From contig CALOCN010000014.1 of NCBI GenBank assembly GCA_942491735.1, positions 310,001 through 374,000 on the forward strand: 64,000 nucleotides of DNA, in the 5' to 3' direction. This stretch comes from CALOCN01 sp942491735. GTDB lineage: Bacteria; Eisenbacteria; RBG-16-71-46; JABDJR01. Below, in pieces: positions 48,301-55,957 of the stretch (positions are counted from its first letter, which is position 1; every line of letters starts with the position of its first letter). Under the pieces are notes generated by a model. The model saw nothing but the letters and a program-made list of their open reading frames with translations. It was not told the DNA's origin and made no database searches. A program made the translations under genes and the position numbers.

Positions 48301-48781
48301 CTCCGAGGCCCGGCTCAAGACTGCGCTTCCGGGCGGATTCGGGACGGTGCACCTGGCCGCGCACTCGGTGATCGACGAGGTGTTTCCCCTGACCACGGCC
48401 ATCCTGCTGGCTCCGGGGGAGGTGTCGGAAGACGGCCTTCTCACGGTCAGGGAGATTCACGACCTGGAGGTAGGCGCGGATCTTGTCGTACTTTCCGCCT
48501 GTCGTACCGCGACCGGACCGCAAGTGCGGGGAGAAGGGGTGATCGCCCTGGGTCGGCCCTTCCTGGCCGCCGGCGCGGGCGCGGTCCTCGCGACCTGTTG
48601 GGCGGTCAACGATCGGTCCACGGCGGCGTTCATGGAGGCCTTTCATCGTGAACGGACCGGGCCGGTCTCCGATGTGGCTGCCCTGTCTCGGGCCCGGGAG
48701 GCGCTGCTGACTTCCGGTCGTCCCGCCTGGCACCTGCCGTACCACTGGGCGCCCTTCGTCCTCATCGGGGACGTCCCGTGA
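45341..48781 (+). CDS. secreted TPR-CHAT caspase-like protease (locus B)
   Basis: The protein has 1146 residues from ATG 45341 (GGAG upstream, 18 nt past the promoter); the upstream frame is not coding-like. A hydrophobic N-terminus (PLLLPLLIAGSLTVQS) acts as signal. About 12 TPR units span 30-680, then a helical linker with VEMGRARSLLDRLREQ, then a CHAT domain from about 800 to the end. The predicted dyad is His1008 (LAAHSVIDEV) and Cys1054 (LSACRTATG). The sigma gene follows in a GTGA overlap, then a membrane anti-sigma factor. A protease placed outside the inner membrane could cleave the anti-sigma factor's outer domain and free the sigma factor. Confidence 0.92.
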   Translation: MPLLLPLLIAGSLTVQSPPFPRDVQIQVDTLVRTGQPAQALDLALPALARSPADPVLLVSVAIAYGRLDSVQAGMRTLTALVDSTLYPGHALLAKGVLLSVREDRRRGFELLEQAAVLLREAGDAPALLTALVEVGQLAMRLREPDRAEASLEEAEALGTPGGFVQMRIEALDLLGQHRSRTGDLGGASERMEAAMDLARRCGSILEARVANNLGWIRQRQGRYAEARTLYLQAAELARAEGNDWVQMQRLDRAASMSLRLGELDAALEQAATAWELSLRFPEAVPQQADILTTLVRARRMAGQFPEALVLADRAVALLDTTNADPDDLLLALQAKANVLVDMGRLLDALAVHEEATRLAERTSPSMQAAVHNNLGNCLLALGDPREGLRRYRLALEIAEEQTLTSRRPTYLANIASTYAGLGRYQEAIQNFLAARDAFLANGDHVNSLHVQMDLATLHLRLGDPDEAEALFRSTIESMASGGIGYRRAGCHRGLAAVYRKRGEPGRALEQLALALQSARDSGAEAEELSALLLLSRLEREAGENPERALALADTGLVRARDLGQHPLAVRFRIERGCALRALGDPVAAVTDLEAALAEASDDLFPETLYRAGLELGRCHAEAGRIEAARAAYGEAVRAAEDLRRGVGADEERWKVFASHAEAHLELASILVTTETAARDVPEAFALVEMGRARSLLDRLREQGVDLDRGVSPDLVRRREEILRRYAYTRSRMESLLASPTASASIDSLRGVLAALNRDYTRVEGRIRLERGYFPDPGTAAAGVDSVASSLPVGTVLLEVAAIPDGTLLAFHLSAGSPVEAFQVDPRALGRVEDLRRWLAVSSPAGFDIAMFTTAAHGLYLDLVQPVLARHPEARTLLFVADGPLHGIPLESLLTEPVAAASLEELDELPYLFRRVGVYYAPSATARSSRPIDAAAGPARPTLVLADPDCGPAGDRWPALPHATREATAIREVIGDRNVSVYLGAEASEARLKTALPGGFGTVHLAAHSVIDEVFPLTTAILLAPGEVSEDGLLTVREIHDLEVGADLVVLSACRTATGPQVRGEGVIALGRPFLAAGAGAVLATCWAVNDRSTAAFMEAFHRERTGPVSDVAALSRAREALLTSGRPAWHLPYHWAPFVLIGDVP

Positions 48782-49335
48782 CAGCGGCAGGGGACCGGAG
48801 TCTGATGGCGGGATTCCTGGCCGGTGACCCCGTCGCGATGCGTCGGTTGGACGAGTGGATCCTGCCGGTGATTCGACATCGCACGTGGAGCTTGACCGAT
48901 CGGGAGGAGGATTTGCTCCAGGAGATCCGCCTGAAACTGCTTCAGCTCTTCCGGGCCAAGGCGTTCCGGGAGGACTCGAGCCTCAAGACCTACGTACGTT
49001 CCACCGCCAAGTACACGTGCCTGGATGCAGTGCGGCGGGCCCGGGTCCGCGAGGCGGATTCCTTCGAGGAGGAACTTTTTCCCGTTGGGGGCGACAACCC
49101 GGTCGAGACCCTGAATCGCCACGACCAGGCCCGCCTTGCCTACCGGATCCTGCGGGCCCTACCCGAAGGATGCAGGCACCTGTTCCGGTTGGTGCTGGAG
49201 CGGGAGTTGAGTTACGAGGCGATCGCCGGCGAATTGTCCGTTTCCCTGGGAACGGTGCGCTCGCGCCTCTCCCGTTGCCGGGATCGCGCGGTGGCGTTGC
49301 GTAGCCGGTTGGGGTCGCAAGAGGAGACCGGATGA
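48778..49335 (+). CDS. ECF RNA polymerase sigma factor (locus B)
   Basis: The protein has 185 residues with region 2 (AGDPVAMRRLDEWI, DREEDLLQEIRLKLLQLF) and region 4 (LPEGCRHLFRLVLERELSYE then AIAGELSVSLGTVRSRL), an ECF layout. GTG 48778 overlaps the CHAT stop by 4 bp. ATG 48805 has GGAG at good distance and is possible, but would trim the first conserved helix. Its partner is the adjacent zinc-finger anti-sigma factor. The target promoter is unknown. Confidence 0.93.
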   Translation: MTAAGDRSLMAGFLAGDPVAMRRLDEWILPVIRHRTWSLTDREEDLLQEIRLKLLQLFRAKAFREDSSLKTYVRSTAKYTCLDAVRRARVREADSFEEELFPVGGDNPVETLNRHDQARLAYRILRALPEGCRHLFRLVLERELSYEAIAGELSVSLGTVRSRLSRCRDRAVALRSRLGSQEETG

Positions 49336-50174
49336 AGACGGACCGCGACGACCCCACCCGGCCCCACACATCGGCCGAGGACCTGTTCCTGTTCGTACGG
49401 GGATCGCTGGCGGAATCGTCGTCGGCGCGGGTGGTGGAACATGCCCGGGGCTGCGCCGAGTGCGGTGCACGTCTGGAGACCGTGCGATTCCTCCAGGAAC
49501 AGGTGCGCAGTTGGGGAAGGTCCCTGTTCGCGGATCATCTTCCCGTGGAGGAGGTCGTTCGCTACTCCGAGCGCCCCGGGTCGCTTCCGGAGGCCCGGCG
49601 CCGGGAGGTGGAGCGGCACTTGGATCTCTGCCGGGCCTGCGAAGCCGATCTGGCCATGGTGCACGCCGTGGAGGAGGGGGCCCCCTCGGCGATCACCCTC
49701 CCGGGGCGGGGATGGCGCGAGCGCCTGGAGGGTCTGTTCCCCCTCCGCGTCCTTCCCGCCTGGGCGACCGTCGCGCTGGTCCTGCTAGTGGTACCGGCGG
49801 GGGTGGGGGTCCGCTCCTGGCTCGCTTCCGAGGATCCGGTGCGCGCTCTTCCCGCCCCGGTGCGACTGGTGGAGTCGGAGCGGTCGGATGCGACGTTGCC
49901 GCAGGTCTCGCGCAGTGACGGGACCCTGATCCTGGCCTGCGAGGTTCCGGTACTGGATGAGCCGGGTGTGCGTTACGAGGGACGTTTGCTGGATGCGTCG
50001 GGCCAGGTCGTGTGGAAGAGGGGCGAACTCGTTCCGTCCGATGCGTTCGGGACGTTTCGGTTCCTCGTGGACACACGAGCCCTGGATCCAGGGCCGTACC
50101 GGGTCGTCATTGTCGAGCGGGCCCCCGACGGCACGGAGGAGACGTATCGGTTTTCCTTCGACCTGTCGGACTAG
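49332..50174 (+). CDS. membrane anti-sigma factor with two zinc-finger domains (locus B)
   Basis: The protein has 280 residues. Two HxxxCxxC anti-sigma zinc-finger motifs occur: H37-x3-C41-x2-C44 and H96-x3-C100-x2-C103. A membrane helix at about 143-160 (WATVALVLLVVPAGVGV) separates the cytoplasmic sigma-binding part from an outer beta-rich (Ig-like) domain at 165-280. Two zinc-finger units in one anti-sigma factor is uncommon. Its start overlaps the sigma stop (ATGA), typical of sigma/anti-sigma pairs. The outer domain is the likely sensor and the best candidate substrate for the CHAT protease. Confidence 0.88.
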   Translation: MKTDRDDPTRPHTSAEDLFLFVRGSLAESSSARVVEHARGCAECGARLETVRFLQEQVRSWGRSLFADHLPVEEVVRYSERPGSLPEARRREVERHLDLCRACEADLAMVHAVEEGAPSAITLPGRGWRERLEGLFPLRVLPAWATVALVLLVVPAGVGVRSWLASEDPVRALPAPVRLVESERSDATLPQVSRSDGTLILACEVPVLDEPGVRYEGRLLDASGQVVWKRGELVPSDAFGTFRFLVDTRALDPGPYRVVIVERAPDGTEETYRFSFDLSD

Positions 50175-51241
50175 AGCCAGCCCCGCTTCTTGAAGTACAC
50201 CAGCATCCCCACCGCCACCACCAGCATGAGCCCGATCGCCGCCGGGTAGCCGTAGGCCCATCCCAGCTCCGGCATGTTCCACCGGGAGGCGGCCGGATCG
50301 AAGTTCATGCCGTAGATGCCGGCCACGAAGGTGATGGGGATGAAGATGGTGGCCACGATGGTGAGGACGTTCATGACCTCGTTCGTCCGCATGCCCACGT
50401 TGGATCGGTAGAGCTCGATCAGGCTCGAGGCGAGTTCCCGGTAGGTGTCCACCAGGTCCATGAGCTGGAGCGCGTGGTCGTAGCAGTCCCGCAGGAAGGG
50501 TTCGGTGTGCGGGGTAATGAGCTGGGACTCGCTGCGGATCATGCCGGTCAGCATGTCGCGCCAGGGTCTCGCGGCCTGTCGAACCGCGATGAGGTCCCGC
50601 TTCAGGTCGTAGAGTTCCTCGATGGGAACCAGGTCGCCGGAGAGCAGGCGATCCTCGAAGGCGATGAGCCGCTCCCCGTAGCTCTCCAGGAGGGGAAAGT
50701 AGGCGTCGAGCACTGCATCGACAATGGCGTAGGCCAGATAGTCCGGTCCCGAGGACCGGATCCGGGTGCGCCCGGACCGGAGCCGTTTGCGGACCGGGTC
50801 CAGACAGTCGCCTTTCTGTTCCTGGAAGGTGAGCAGGTACCCCGGCCCAAGAAACAGGCTGACCTGTTCGGTGGCCGGGGAGCTCGGGCCCTTGGGCATC
50901 CGGAGCACGATGAACAGCTGGTCGCTGTAGGGCTCGAACTTTGTTCGCTGACCCACGTTGACCACATCCTCGAGGGCCAGGGCGTGCAACCCGAAGCGTT
51001 CCCCCAGCTCGTGGATGGTATCCGTGTGCTTGACCCCATCCACGTTGATCCAGGTCACCGGTCCGCCGGGCTGGGCCACGGGGAGTTCCGTGGTTCCGGC
51101 GGGATCGGACTCCCTCAAGTCGCCGCCGTCGTAGACGAACGCGTGCATGGTGGGAGGGGCGACCGACGCGTCGTGCTTGAGAAACCCGGGCGGGGTCCCG
51201 GGCGCGGCGGCGCGGCGTATCAGGTGGGCGTTTCGATCCAT
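50171..51241 (-). CDS. corA: CorA-type magnesium/cobalt transporter
   Basis: The protein has 356 residues. A large N-terminal cytoplasmic domain precedes two C-terminal helices (TIVATIFIPITFVAGI; AIGLMLVVAVGMLVYF) with the ion-selectivity signature Y-G-M-N between them. It is a pentameric Mg2+ channel. GGAGG precedes the ATG. It lies 49 bp downstream of the MscS gene and may be the last gene of that operon. Its 3' end overlaps the anti-sigma gene by 4 bp on the other strand. Confidence 0.95.
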   Translation of the reverse strand: MDRNAHLIRRAAAPGTPPGFLKHDASVAPPTMHAFVYDGGDLRESDPAGTTELPVAQPGGPVTWINVDGVKHTDTIHELGERFGLHALALEDVVNVGQRTKFEPYSDQLFIVLRMPKGPSSPATEQVSLFLGPGYLLTFQEQKGDCLDPVRKRLRSGRTRIRSSGPDYLAYAIVDAVLDAYFPLLESYGERLIAFEDRLLSGDLVPIEELYDLKRDLIAVRQAARPWRDMLTGMIRSESQLITPHTEPFLRDCYDHALQLMDLVDTYRELASSLIELYRSNVGMRTNEVMNVLTIVATIFIPITFVAGIYGMNFDPAASRWNMPELGWAYGYPAAIGLMLVVAVGMLVYFKKRGWL

Positions 51242-51290
51242 GGGGTCCTCCAGCGGCTTGCTCTAGCCTACCCCACCTTCAGGATTCCGG

Positions 51291-52205
51291 TCAGGACCCC
51301 GGGAGGGTGGGAGGCTCGGGGCGTCCGCCGACGGAACGAATCGATTCGGAAAGATCGGCCAGTCCCCGGGCGACCGGTCGATCCAGATGAACATCCAGCT
51401 GCGGGAAGGCGATGACCACCCCCGCATCGGCTAGCGCCCACCAGAGGGCCTCATAGAGTCGCGAGCGAAGGCTGCGCATGGAGAAGGGGTCCTCCACCCA
51501 GACCGAGACTTCCCAATCCACCGAGGAAGATCCGAAGTCGGTGAGCAGGACGACCGGAGCGCGATCCTTGACCCGCCAGTCCAGGCCGGAGGCGGTGTCT
51601 TCCAGGATGCGGCGCACCTGCTTCATGTCCGAGTCGTAGGTGACCCCGACCAGCCCCCGCAGGCGGAAGTAGGGGTCGCGCAGGGTGAAGTTCTTTACCG
51701 TGGTCTGCATGAGGACCGAGTTGGGGATGATGAGATCCTCGTCGTTGAGGGTGCGGGCCACGGTGCTACGAACTCCCAGGCTGGTCACCTTCACCATGCT
51801 CCCTTCCACTTCCAGGATGTCGCCCGGTTTGATGGTGCGCTCCAGGAGGAGGATGATCCCGGAGACGAAGTTCTGAGTGATGCTCTGCATGGCAAAACCA
51901 ATAGCCACCGCGAACACCGCTCCCGCGGTGAACAGGGCGGTGAGGTTGAGCCCCATGGTGGTGAAGGCGATGGTCATCCCGATGAACAGGATGACGTAGC
52001 GCATGAGACGGCTGGCCACGCCTACCGATCCCACGTCCTTCACCCCCCGGCGCCCCATGAACCGGATCAGGGCGTTCTCGATGAGTCGGGAGACCCAGAA
52101 GCTGGCGATGATGATGGCCAGGGCGACCAGAAGCGTGCTGATGGTGATGGGGGTGCCCGAGACCGAAAAGAGGGTCCGGTTCATGAACTCGTGCAGTTCG
52201 TTCAT
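51291..52205 (-). CDS. MscS-family mechanosensitive channel (second of two)
   Basis: The protein has 304 residues with three membrane helices in the first ~110, the last being the pore helix with Gly/Ala packing (FTAGAVFAVAIGFAMQ). The MscS beta domain follows (IKPGDILEVEG, DLIIPNSVLM) and a soluble tail to about 290. MscS channels open on membrane tension to release solutes. Its ATG overlaps the AspA-family gene (ATGA), making it the sixth gene of the operon. It differs clearly from the 55954-56820 channel. Confidence 0.95.
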   Translation of the reverse strand: MNELHEFMNRTLFSVSGTPITISTLLVALAIIIASFWVSRLIENALIRFMGRRGVKDVGSVGVASRLMRYVILFIGMTIAFTTMGLNLTALFTAGAVFAVAIGFAMQSITQNFVSGIILLLERTIKPGDILEVEGSMVKVTSLGVRSTVARTLNDEDLIIPNSVLMQTTVKNFTLRDPYFRLRGLVGVTYDSDMKQVRRILEDTASGLDWRVKDRAPVVLLTDFGSSSVDWEVSVWVEDPFSMRSLRSRLYEALWWALADAGVVIAFPQLDVHLDRPVARGLADLSESIRSVGGRPEPPTLPGS

Positions 52206-53191
52206 GCGGGCTCTTCCACCGGGGGACTCAGGGGTTCGGCCACATGGACGAGGGCGTTCCCGCGGTTCACGAGGGGATTGAGGGCCAGCCCGATCACCAC
52301 GCCGGCCCGGGCCGCGGGGACCGGAATGTCCAGGTCCCCGAATCCATCACGGATCACTCCAAGGGTTTGCCCGACCTCCACCCGATCACCCAGGTTGACC
52401 CCGCGATGAAACAGGCCGCTCCGTCGCGCCCGCACCCAGGAGCTGGAACGGGACTCCACCGACGGGTTTCGTTTGGGCCTGCTCTTTCCCTGGATGATGC
52501 CCAGGGTGCGAAGTACCCGGAGCACCCCTTCCCGCCCGATACGGATCGCGTCCTCGTTGAACCGGTTCGGGGCGCCTCCTTCGTAGAGCAGGACGGTGGC
52601 CCCCCGTCGCACGGCCGCATCCCGCAGCGAGCCGTCCCGGGTGCGTGAGTGGAGCATGATGGGCGCCCCGAACGCCTCGGCGCATCGACGGGTCTCGGGA
52701 TCGTCGAGGTCGGTGCGGATCTGGGGGAGGTTGGTGCGGTGGGTGGCCGCGGTGTGGAGGTCGATACCGTAGGAACACCGGTCCACGACCTCGGTCAGGA
52801 AGAGATGGGCCAGTCGCGCCGCGAGGGACCCGGACTTGGACCCGGGGAAGGAACGGTTGAGATCCCGCCGGTCCGGCAGGTAGCGGGACTCGTTGATGAA
52901 CCCGAACACGTTGACGATGGGTACGGCGATGACGGATCCGCGCATGGTTTTGGGATCCAGCTGCTTGAGCACGCGGCGGATGATCTCGATGCCGTTGATC
53001 TCGTCGCCGTGAATGGCGGCGGAGAGCCAGATACGCGGGCCCGACCGCGCTCCGTTGAGCACGGAGAACGGAATGGAGAGGTAGGTCTGGGTTGGGAGCC
53101 GTGCCACCGGAAGCTCGAACCGGGCGGACCGGCCCGGAGCGATCTCGTTGTTTCCGATCCGAATGGTCTCCGGTGCCGGGCGTCTTTTCAT
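52202..53191 (-). CDS. succinylglutamate desuccinylase / aspartoacylase family hydrolase (RimK operon)
   Basis: The protein has 329 residues from ATG 53191. The zinc site is H61-G-D-E64 plus GIDLHTAATHR, and RDLNRSFPG matches the family. The beta extension near the end has a biotinyl-lipoyl-like look (GVNLGDRVEVGQTLGVI). It cleaves amide bonds of acyl-amino acids or short peptides. RimK directly upstream adds glutamates, so this enzyme may trim or recycle the RimK product. Both ends overlap neighbours by 4 bp. The open frame upstream to 54154 is antisense-like continuation, not part of this gene. Confidence 0.92.
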   Translation of the reverse strand: MKRRPAPETIRIGNNEIAPGRSARFELPVARLPTQTYLSIPFSVLNGARSGPRIWLSAAIHGDEINGIEIIRRVLKQLDPKTMRGSVIAVPIVNVFGFINESRYLPDRRDLNRSFPGSKSGSLAARLAHLFLTEVVDRCSYGIDLHTAATHRTNLPQIRTDLDDPETRRCAEAFGAPIMLHSRTRDGSLRDAAVRRGATVLLYEGGAPNRFNEDAIRIGREGVLRVLRTLGIIQGKSRPKRNPSVESRSSSWVRARRSGLFHRGVNLGDRVEVGQTLGVIRDGFGDLDIPVPAARAGVVIGLALNPLVNRGNALVHVAEPLSPPVEEPA

Positions 53192-54093
53192 CCCTTGACC
53201 CGGGTCTTGGTCCGTCCCGGGGCCGCGTTCTTCTCGATGAACTCGATCACCTTCTCGGCCACGTTGATCCCGGTGGTCTGCTCGATTCCCTCGAGTCCCG
53301 GAGAGGAGTTCACCTCGATGACGAGGGGACCATGGGCGGAGCGCAGGATGTCCACCCCGGCCACGTTGAGACCCATGGCCTTGGCCGCGCGCACCGCGGT
53401 GGAACGCTCCTCGGGCGTGAGCTTGATCTTGGAGCCCGATCCGCCGCGATGGATGTTGGATCGGAACTCGCCCGGTTGGGCCCTGCGCTCCATCGACGCC
53501 ACGACCTTGTCGCCCACCACGAAGCAGCGGATATCGGCGCCGCCCGACTCCTTGATGAACTCCTGGACGAGGATGTTCGCATTGAGCCCCCGGAAGGCCT
53601 CGATAACCGACTCGGCTGCCTTCTTGGTTTCGGCCAGCACCACGCCGATGCCCTGGGTCCCTTCCAGGAGCTTGATGACCAGGGGAGCGCCCCGCACCAC
53701 CTCGATCAGCCCCGCCACATCCTTGGTCGAGTGGGCGAATCCGGTGATGGGCAGCCCGATCCCCTTGCGGGAGAGGAGCTGAAGACAACGCAGCTTGTCG
53801 CGGGACCGCGAGATGCCCTGGGACTCGTTGACCGGAAACACGCCCATCATCTCGAACTGGCGCACCACCGCGGTGCCGTAGAACGTGGCCGAAGCCCCGA
53901 TGCGGGGGATGATCGCGTCGACGCCTTCCAGGGAGTTGCCCTGGAAGAGGACCTTGGGATTGTGGGAGGTGATGTTCATGTAGCAGCGCAAATAGTTGAC
54001 GATCTGGACCTCGTGCCCCTTCTCCTCCGCCGCTTCGCGCAACCGGCGGGTGGAGTAGAGCGATCCTTTTCGCGAGAGAATGACGATCTTCAT
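53188..54093 (-). CDS. rimK: RimK-type glutamate ligase
   Basis: The protein has 301 residues from ATG 54093, matching the usual RimK length. ATP-grasp landmarks are KLRCLQLLSRKGIGLP, the P-loop-like VIKLLEGTQGIGV (about 147-159), and the Mg-binding EVNSSPGLEGIE near the end. RimK adds Glu residues to the C-terminus of ribosomal protein S6, and relatives make poly-Glu or other peptides; the target here is not shown. Overlaps by 4 bp with the aspartic protease gene upstream and the AspA-family gene downstream, a set also seen in other bacterial rimK clusters. Confidence 0.95.
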   Translation of the reverse strand: MKIVILSRKGSLYSTRRLREAAEEKGHEVQIVNYLRCYMNITSHNPKVLFQGNSLEGVDAIIPRIGASATFYGTAVVRQFEMMGVFPVNESQGISRSRDKLRCLQLLSRKGIGLPITGFAHSTKDVAGLIEVVRGAPLVIKLLEGTQGIGVVLAETKKAAESVIEAFRGLNANILVQEFIKESGGADIRCFVVGDKVVASMERRAQPGEFRSNIHRGGSGSKIKLTPEERSTAVRAAKAMGLNVAGVDILRSAHGPLVIEVNSSPGLEGIEQTTGINVAEKVIEFIEKNAAPGRTKTRVKG

Positions 54094-54605
54094 GAGATGG
54101 ATCCCTTGGTTTTGAGAAGCGGCTTGCCGCGGCGGCTTCTCCGTCCGTAAACATAGGAGCGAGCGGAGTCGACGATGAAGAGGCTGTGCAGGGCCTGGCG
54201 CCCGAGCAACATGCGAAACCCCATTTCGCTTCGTGAAGTCAGAGAGAGTTCGATGGGCCACTCAATCTCGCCCAGCTTGGCCGTCGTGCGAATGATGTAG
54301 CGGGTCTGTTCGTGCCCCGAAGAGCTGCGGATACTGCGACGGCTCAGGACCCGCGCCTCGACCACGACCGTGGTGCGTGTCTCCCGCTGGAACGGGTGCA
54401 CCTCGAAGCGCACCATGTCCTTTCCGTTGCGGACAAACGGTTCGATATCGATGGCGTGGAGCGATGAAGTCCGCGCGCCCGTATCCACCTTGGCCTTGAC
54501 CGCGCGAAGCCCGAGCCCCGGGAGGCCGATCCACTCCCGCCAACCGATCGCGATACGTTCTTTCACACGGAAACGGGGACGAGGCTGTGCGGCGGTCTTC
54601 TTCAT
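54090..54605 (-). CDS. RimB-like aspartic/zinc peptidase (Asp_protease_2, DUF785)
   Basis: The protein has 171 residues. A retropepsin-like fold is indicated by KVDTGARTSSLHA (about 39-51, catalytic Asp-Thr-Gly) and GFRMLLGRQAL. Proteins of this family are called ATP-dependent zinc protease or RimB and neighbour rimK. In Pseudomonas, RimB modulates RimK-dependent glutamylation. There is no signal peptide. It overlaps the kinase gene upstream and rimK downstream by 4 bp each. Confidence 0.9.
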   Translation of the reverse strand: MKKTAAQPRPRFRVKERIAIGWREWIGLPGLGLRAVKAKVDTGARTSSLHAIDIEPFVRNGKDMVRFEVHPFQRETRTTVVVEARVLSRRSIRSSSGHEQTRYIIRTTAKLGEIEWPIELSLTSRSEMGFRMLLGRQALHSLFIVDSARSYVYGRRSRRGKPLLKTKGSIS

Positions 54606-55957
54606 CTAGCCCCTTTTCGAGACTTGGCCCGCCCGAAAGCGCCCGCCCCCGGCTCGCGACGGCCGCACCAGGGACAGAACCTCCAGTACTCCCGGCTTAC
54701 GGACCAACGGCAGCGGGGGCACCGGTCGGGGAGGTCTGAGTGGCGCCAAGGTCGGGCAACCTTGAGCTTGCATACGGGACAATACCGCATAAACGGCTTG
54801 AGCTGCCCTGGGCATCCCTTTGCGGCACAGTTGCGGGTGGCGGCGGGATCCGGTCGCGGAGGGCGGCCGTTGCCCTCGAATCGTCCTTGGTAGCACCAGG
54901 GGCAGGCCGTCCACTCCGGCTGGACCCCGTGTTCGCACTCCGGGCAAACCAGTGGATAGACCGTGACTTCCCGCAGGGAGTGATCCCCGGCCCCACACCA
55001 GGGGCAGTGGGACATTCCCTCGGCCATGGGACCCTCGCAGGCGTAGCAGGCGTACCGCAACCCCAGTGCCGATCGGTGCAATCGTCGAAACTGGGCCGCT
55101 TCCATGACCCGGGGAGAAGGGGGTGGGGCGAGTCGTTTCCGGGGACGTCGCGGGGTGCGACGGGGTGCTTCCGCCCTTTCCAGGGCCGTGGTGAAGGCTC
55201 GATGGAACTCCATCCCGTCGACAAAACGCTTCTCCGGGCGAAACTGGACCGCGCGGCGCAGGACCGGACGCACCGGTTCCGGAACCTTGGCCTCGAACCG
55301 TTCGTGACCGGTGGTGGGCCACTCGAAAGGCCAGCTCAACAGGGCTCCGGTAAGGAGTTCGTAGGCCATGACTCCCAGGGAAAAGACATCCGAGGCGAAC
55401 CGCGGGCGACCGTAGGCCTGTTCCGGCGCGAGGTAGCCCAGGGTTCCGGCCTGGGAAAAGGTGCGATCCAGGGAGTGTGCGAACCGCGAAACACCGAAGT
55501 CGGCCAGCACCGCCCGGTCGTCGGCGAAGATCAACACGTTCTCGGGCTTGATGTCCCGGTGCAGCAGACGCTGCTCATGGGCGTGGGCCAGGGCCGAGGC
55601 GATCTGGCGGACGATGTCCAGGGCCACCCGCGGCGACCGTCGTGCCCGGCTGTAGCCGGCCAGGTTGGTTCGTGCCAACTCGGCGGCGATCACGAAGCGA
55701 CCGTCGATCCAGTCCGCGTTGCGGGTTTCCAGGATGTGGGGGTGCCGGAGCCGCACCAGCAGGCGGGCTTCCTGCTCGAGAACGTTTCGCCCCAGGTCCT
55801 CGACCGCCTCGGGGAGGGCCACCTTGAGGGCCACCGGAAGACGCTCCACCGTGTCCCGGGCCCTCCACACCTCGGCGAAACCGCCGGCACCCAGCTTCTT
55901 CTCCAGGACGTACTTGCCCAGGCGTCCGCCACGGCGCAGCACTTTCGCCGCCTTCAC
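54602..55957 (-). CDS. Ser/Thr kinase with C-terminal zinc-ribbon array
   Basis: The protein has 451 residues from GTG 55957, which overlaps the MscS stop by GTGA; the frame is open further upstream but only as antisense to that gene. The kinase domain spans about 15-275 with LGAGGFAEVW, PVALKV, HRDIKPENV, ADFGVSRF and GTLGYLAPE, all canonical. A basic linker (RRTPRRPRKRL) leads to about 140 residues with eight Cys pairs (CYAC/CPWC, CPEC/CPWC, CAAKGC/CPVC, CPRC/CPWC), that is four double zinc-ribbon units. No membrane helix is present. Embedded between MscS and the RimB/RimK genes, it may phosphorylate one of them; the ribbons may recruit substrate or nucleic acid. Confidence 0.9.
   Translation of the reverse strand: MKAAKVLRRGGRLGKYVLEKKLGAGGFAEVWRARDTVERLPVALKVALPEAVEDLGRNVLEQEARLLVRLRHPHILETRNADWIDGRFVIAAELARTNLAGYSRARRSPRVALDIVRQIASALAHAHEQRLLHRDIKPENVLIFADDRAVLADFGVSRFAHSLDRTFSQAGTLGYLAPEQAYGRPRFASDVFSLGVMAYELLTGALLSWPFEWPTTGHERFEAKVPEPVRPVLRRAVQFRPEKRFVDGMEFHRAFTTALERAEAPRRTPRRPRKRLAPPPSPRVMEAAQFRRLHRSALGLRYACYACEGPMAEGMSHCPWCGAGDHSLREVTVYPLVCPECEHGVQPEWTACPWCYQGRFEGNGRPPRPDPAATRNCAAKGCPGQLKPFMRYCPVCKLKVARPWRHSDLPDRCPRCRWSVSREYWRFCPWCGRREPGAGAFGRAKSRKGAR

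Noticed and set aside
53191..54154. N-terminal extension of the AspA-family gene to 54154
   Set aside because: That part is out of frame with RimK, which is clear there; the ATGA overlap at 53188-53191 gives the true start.
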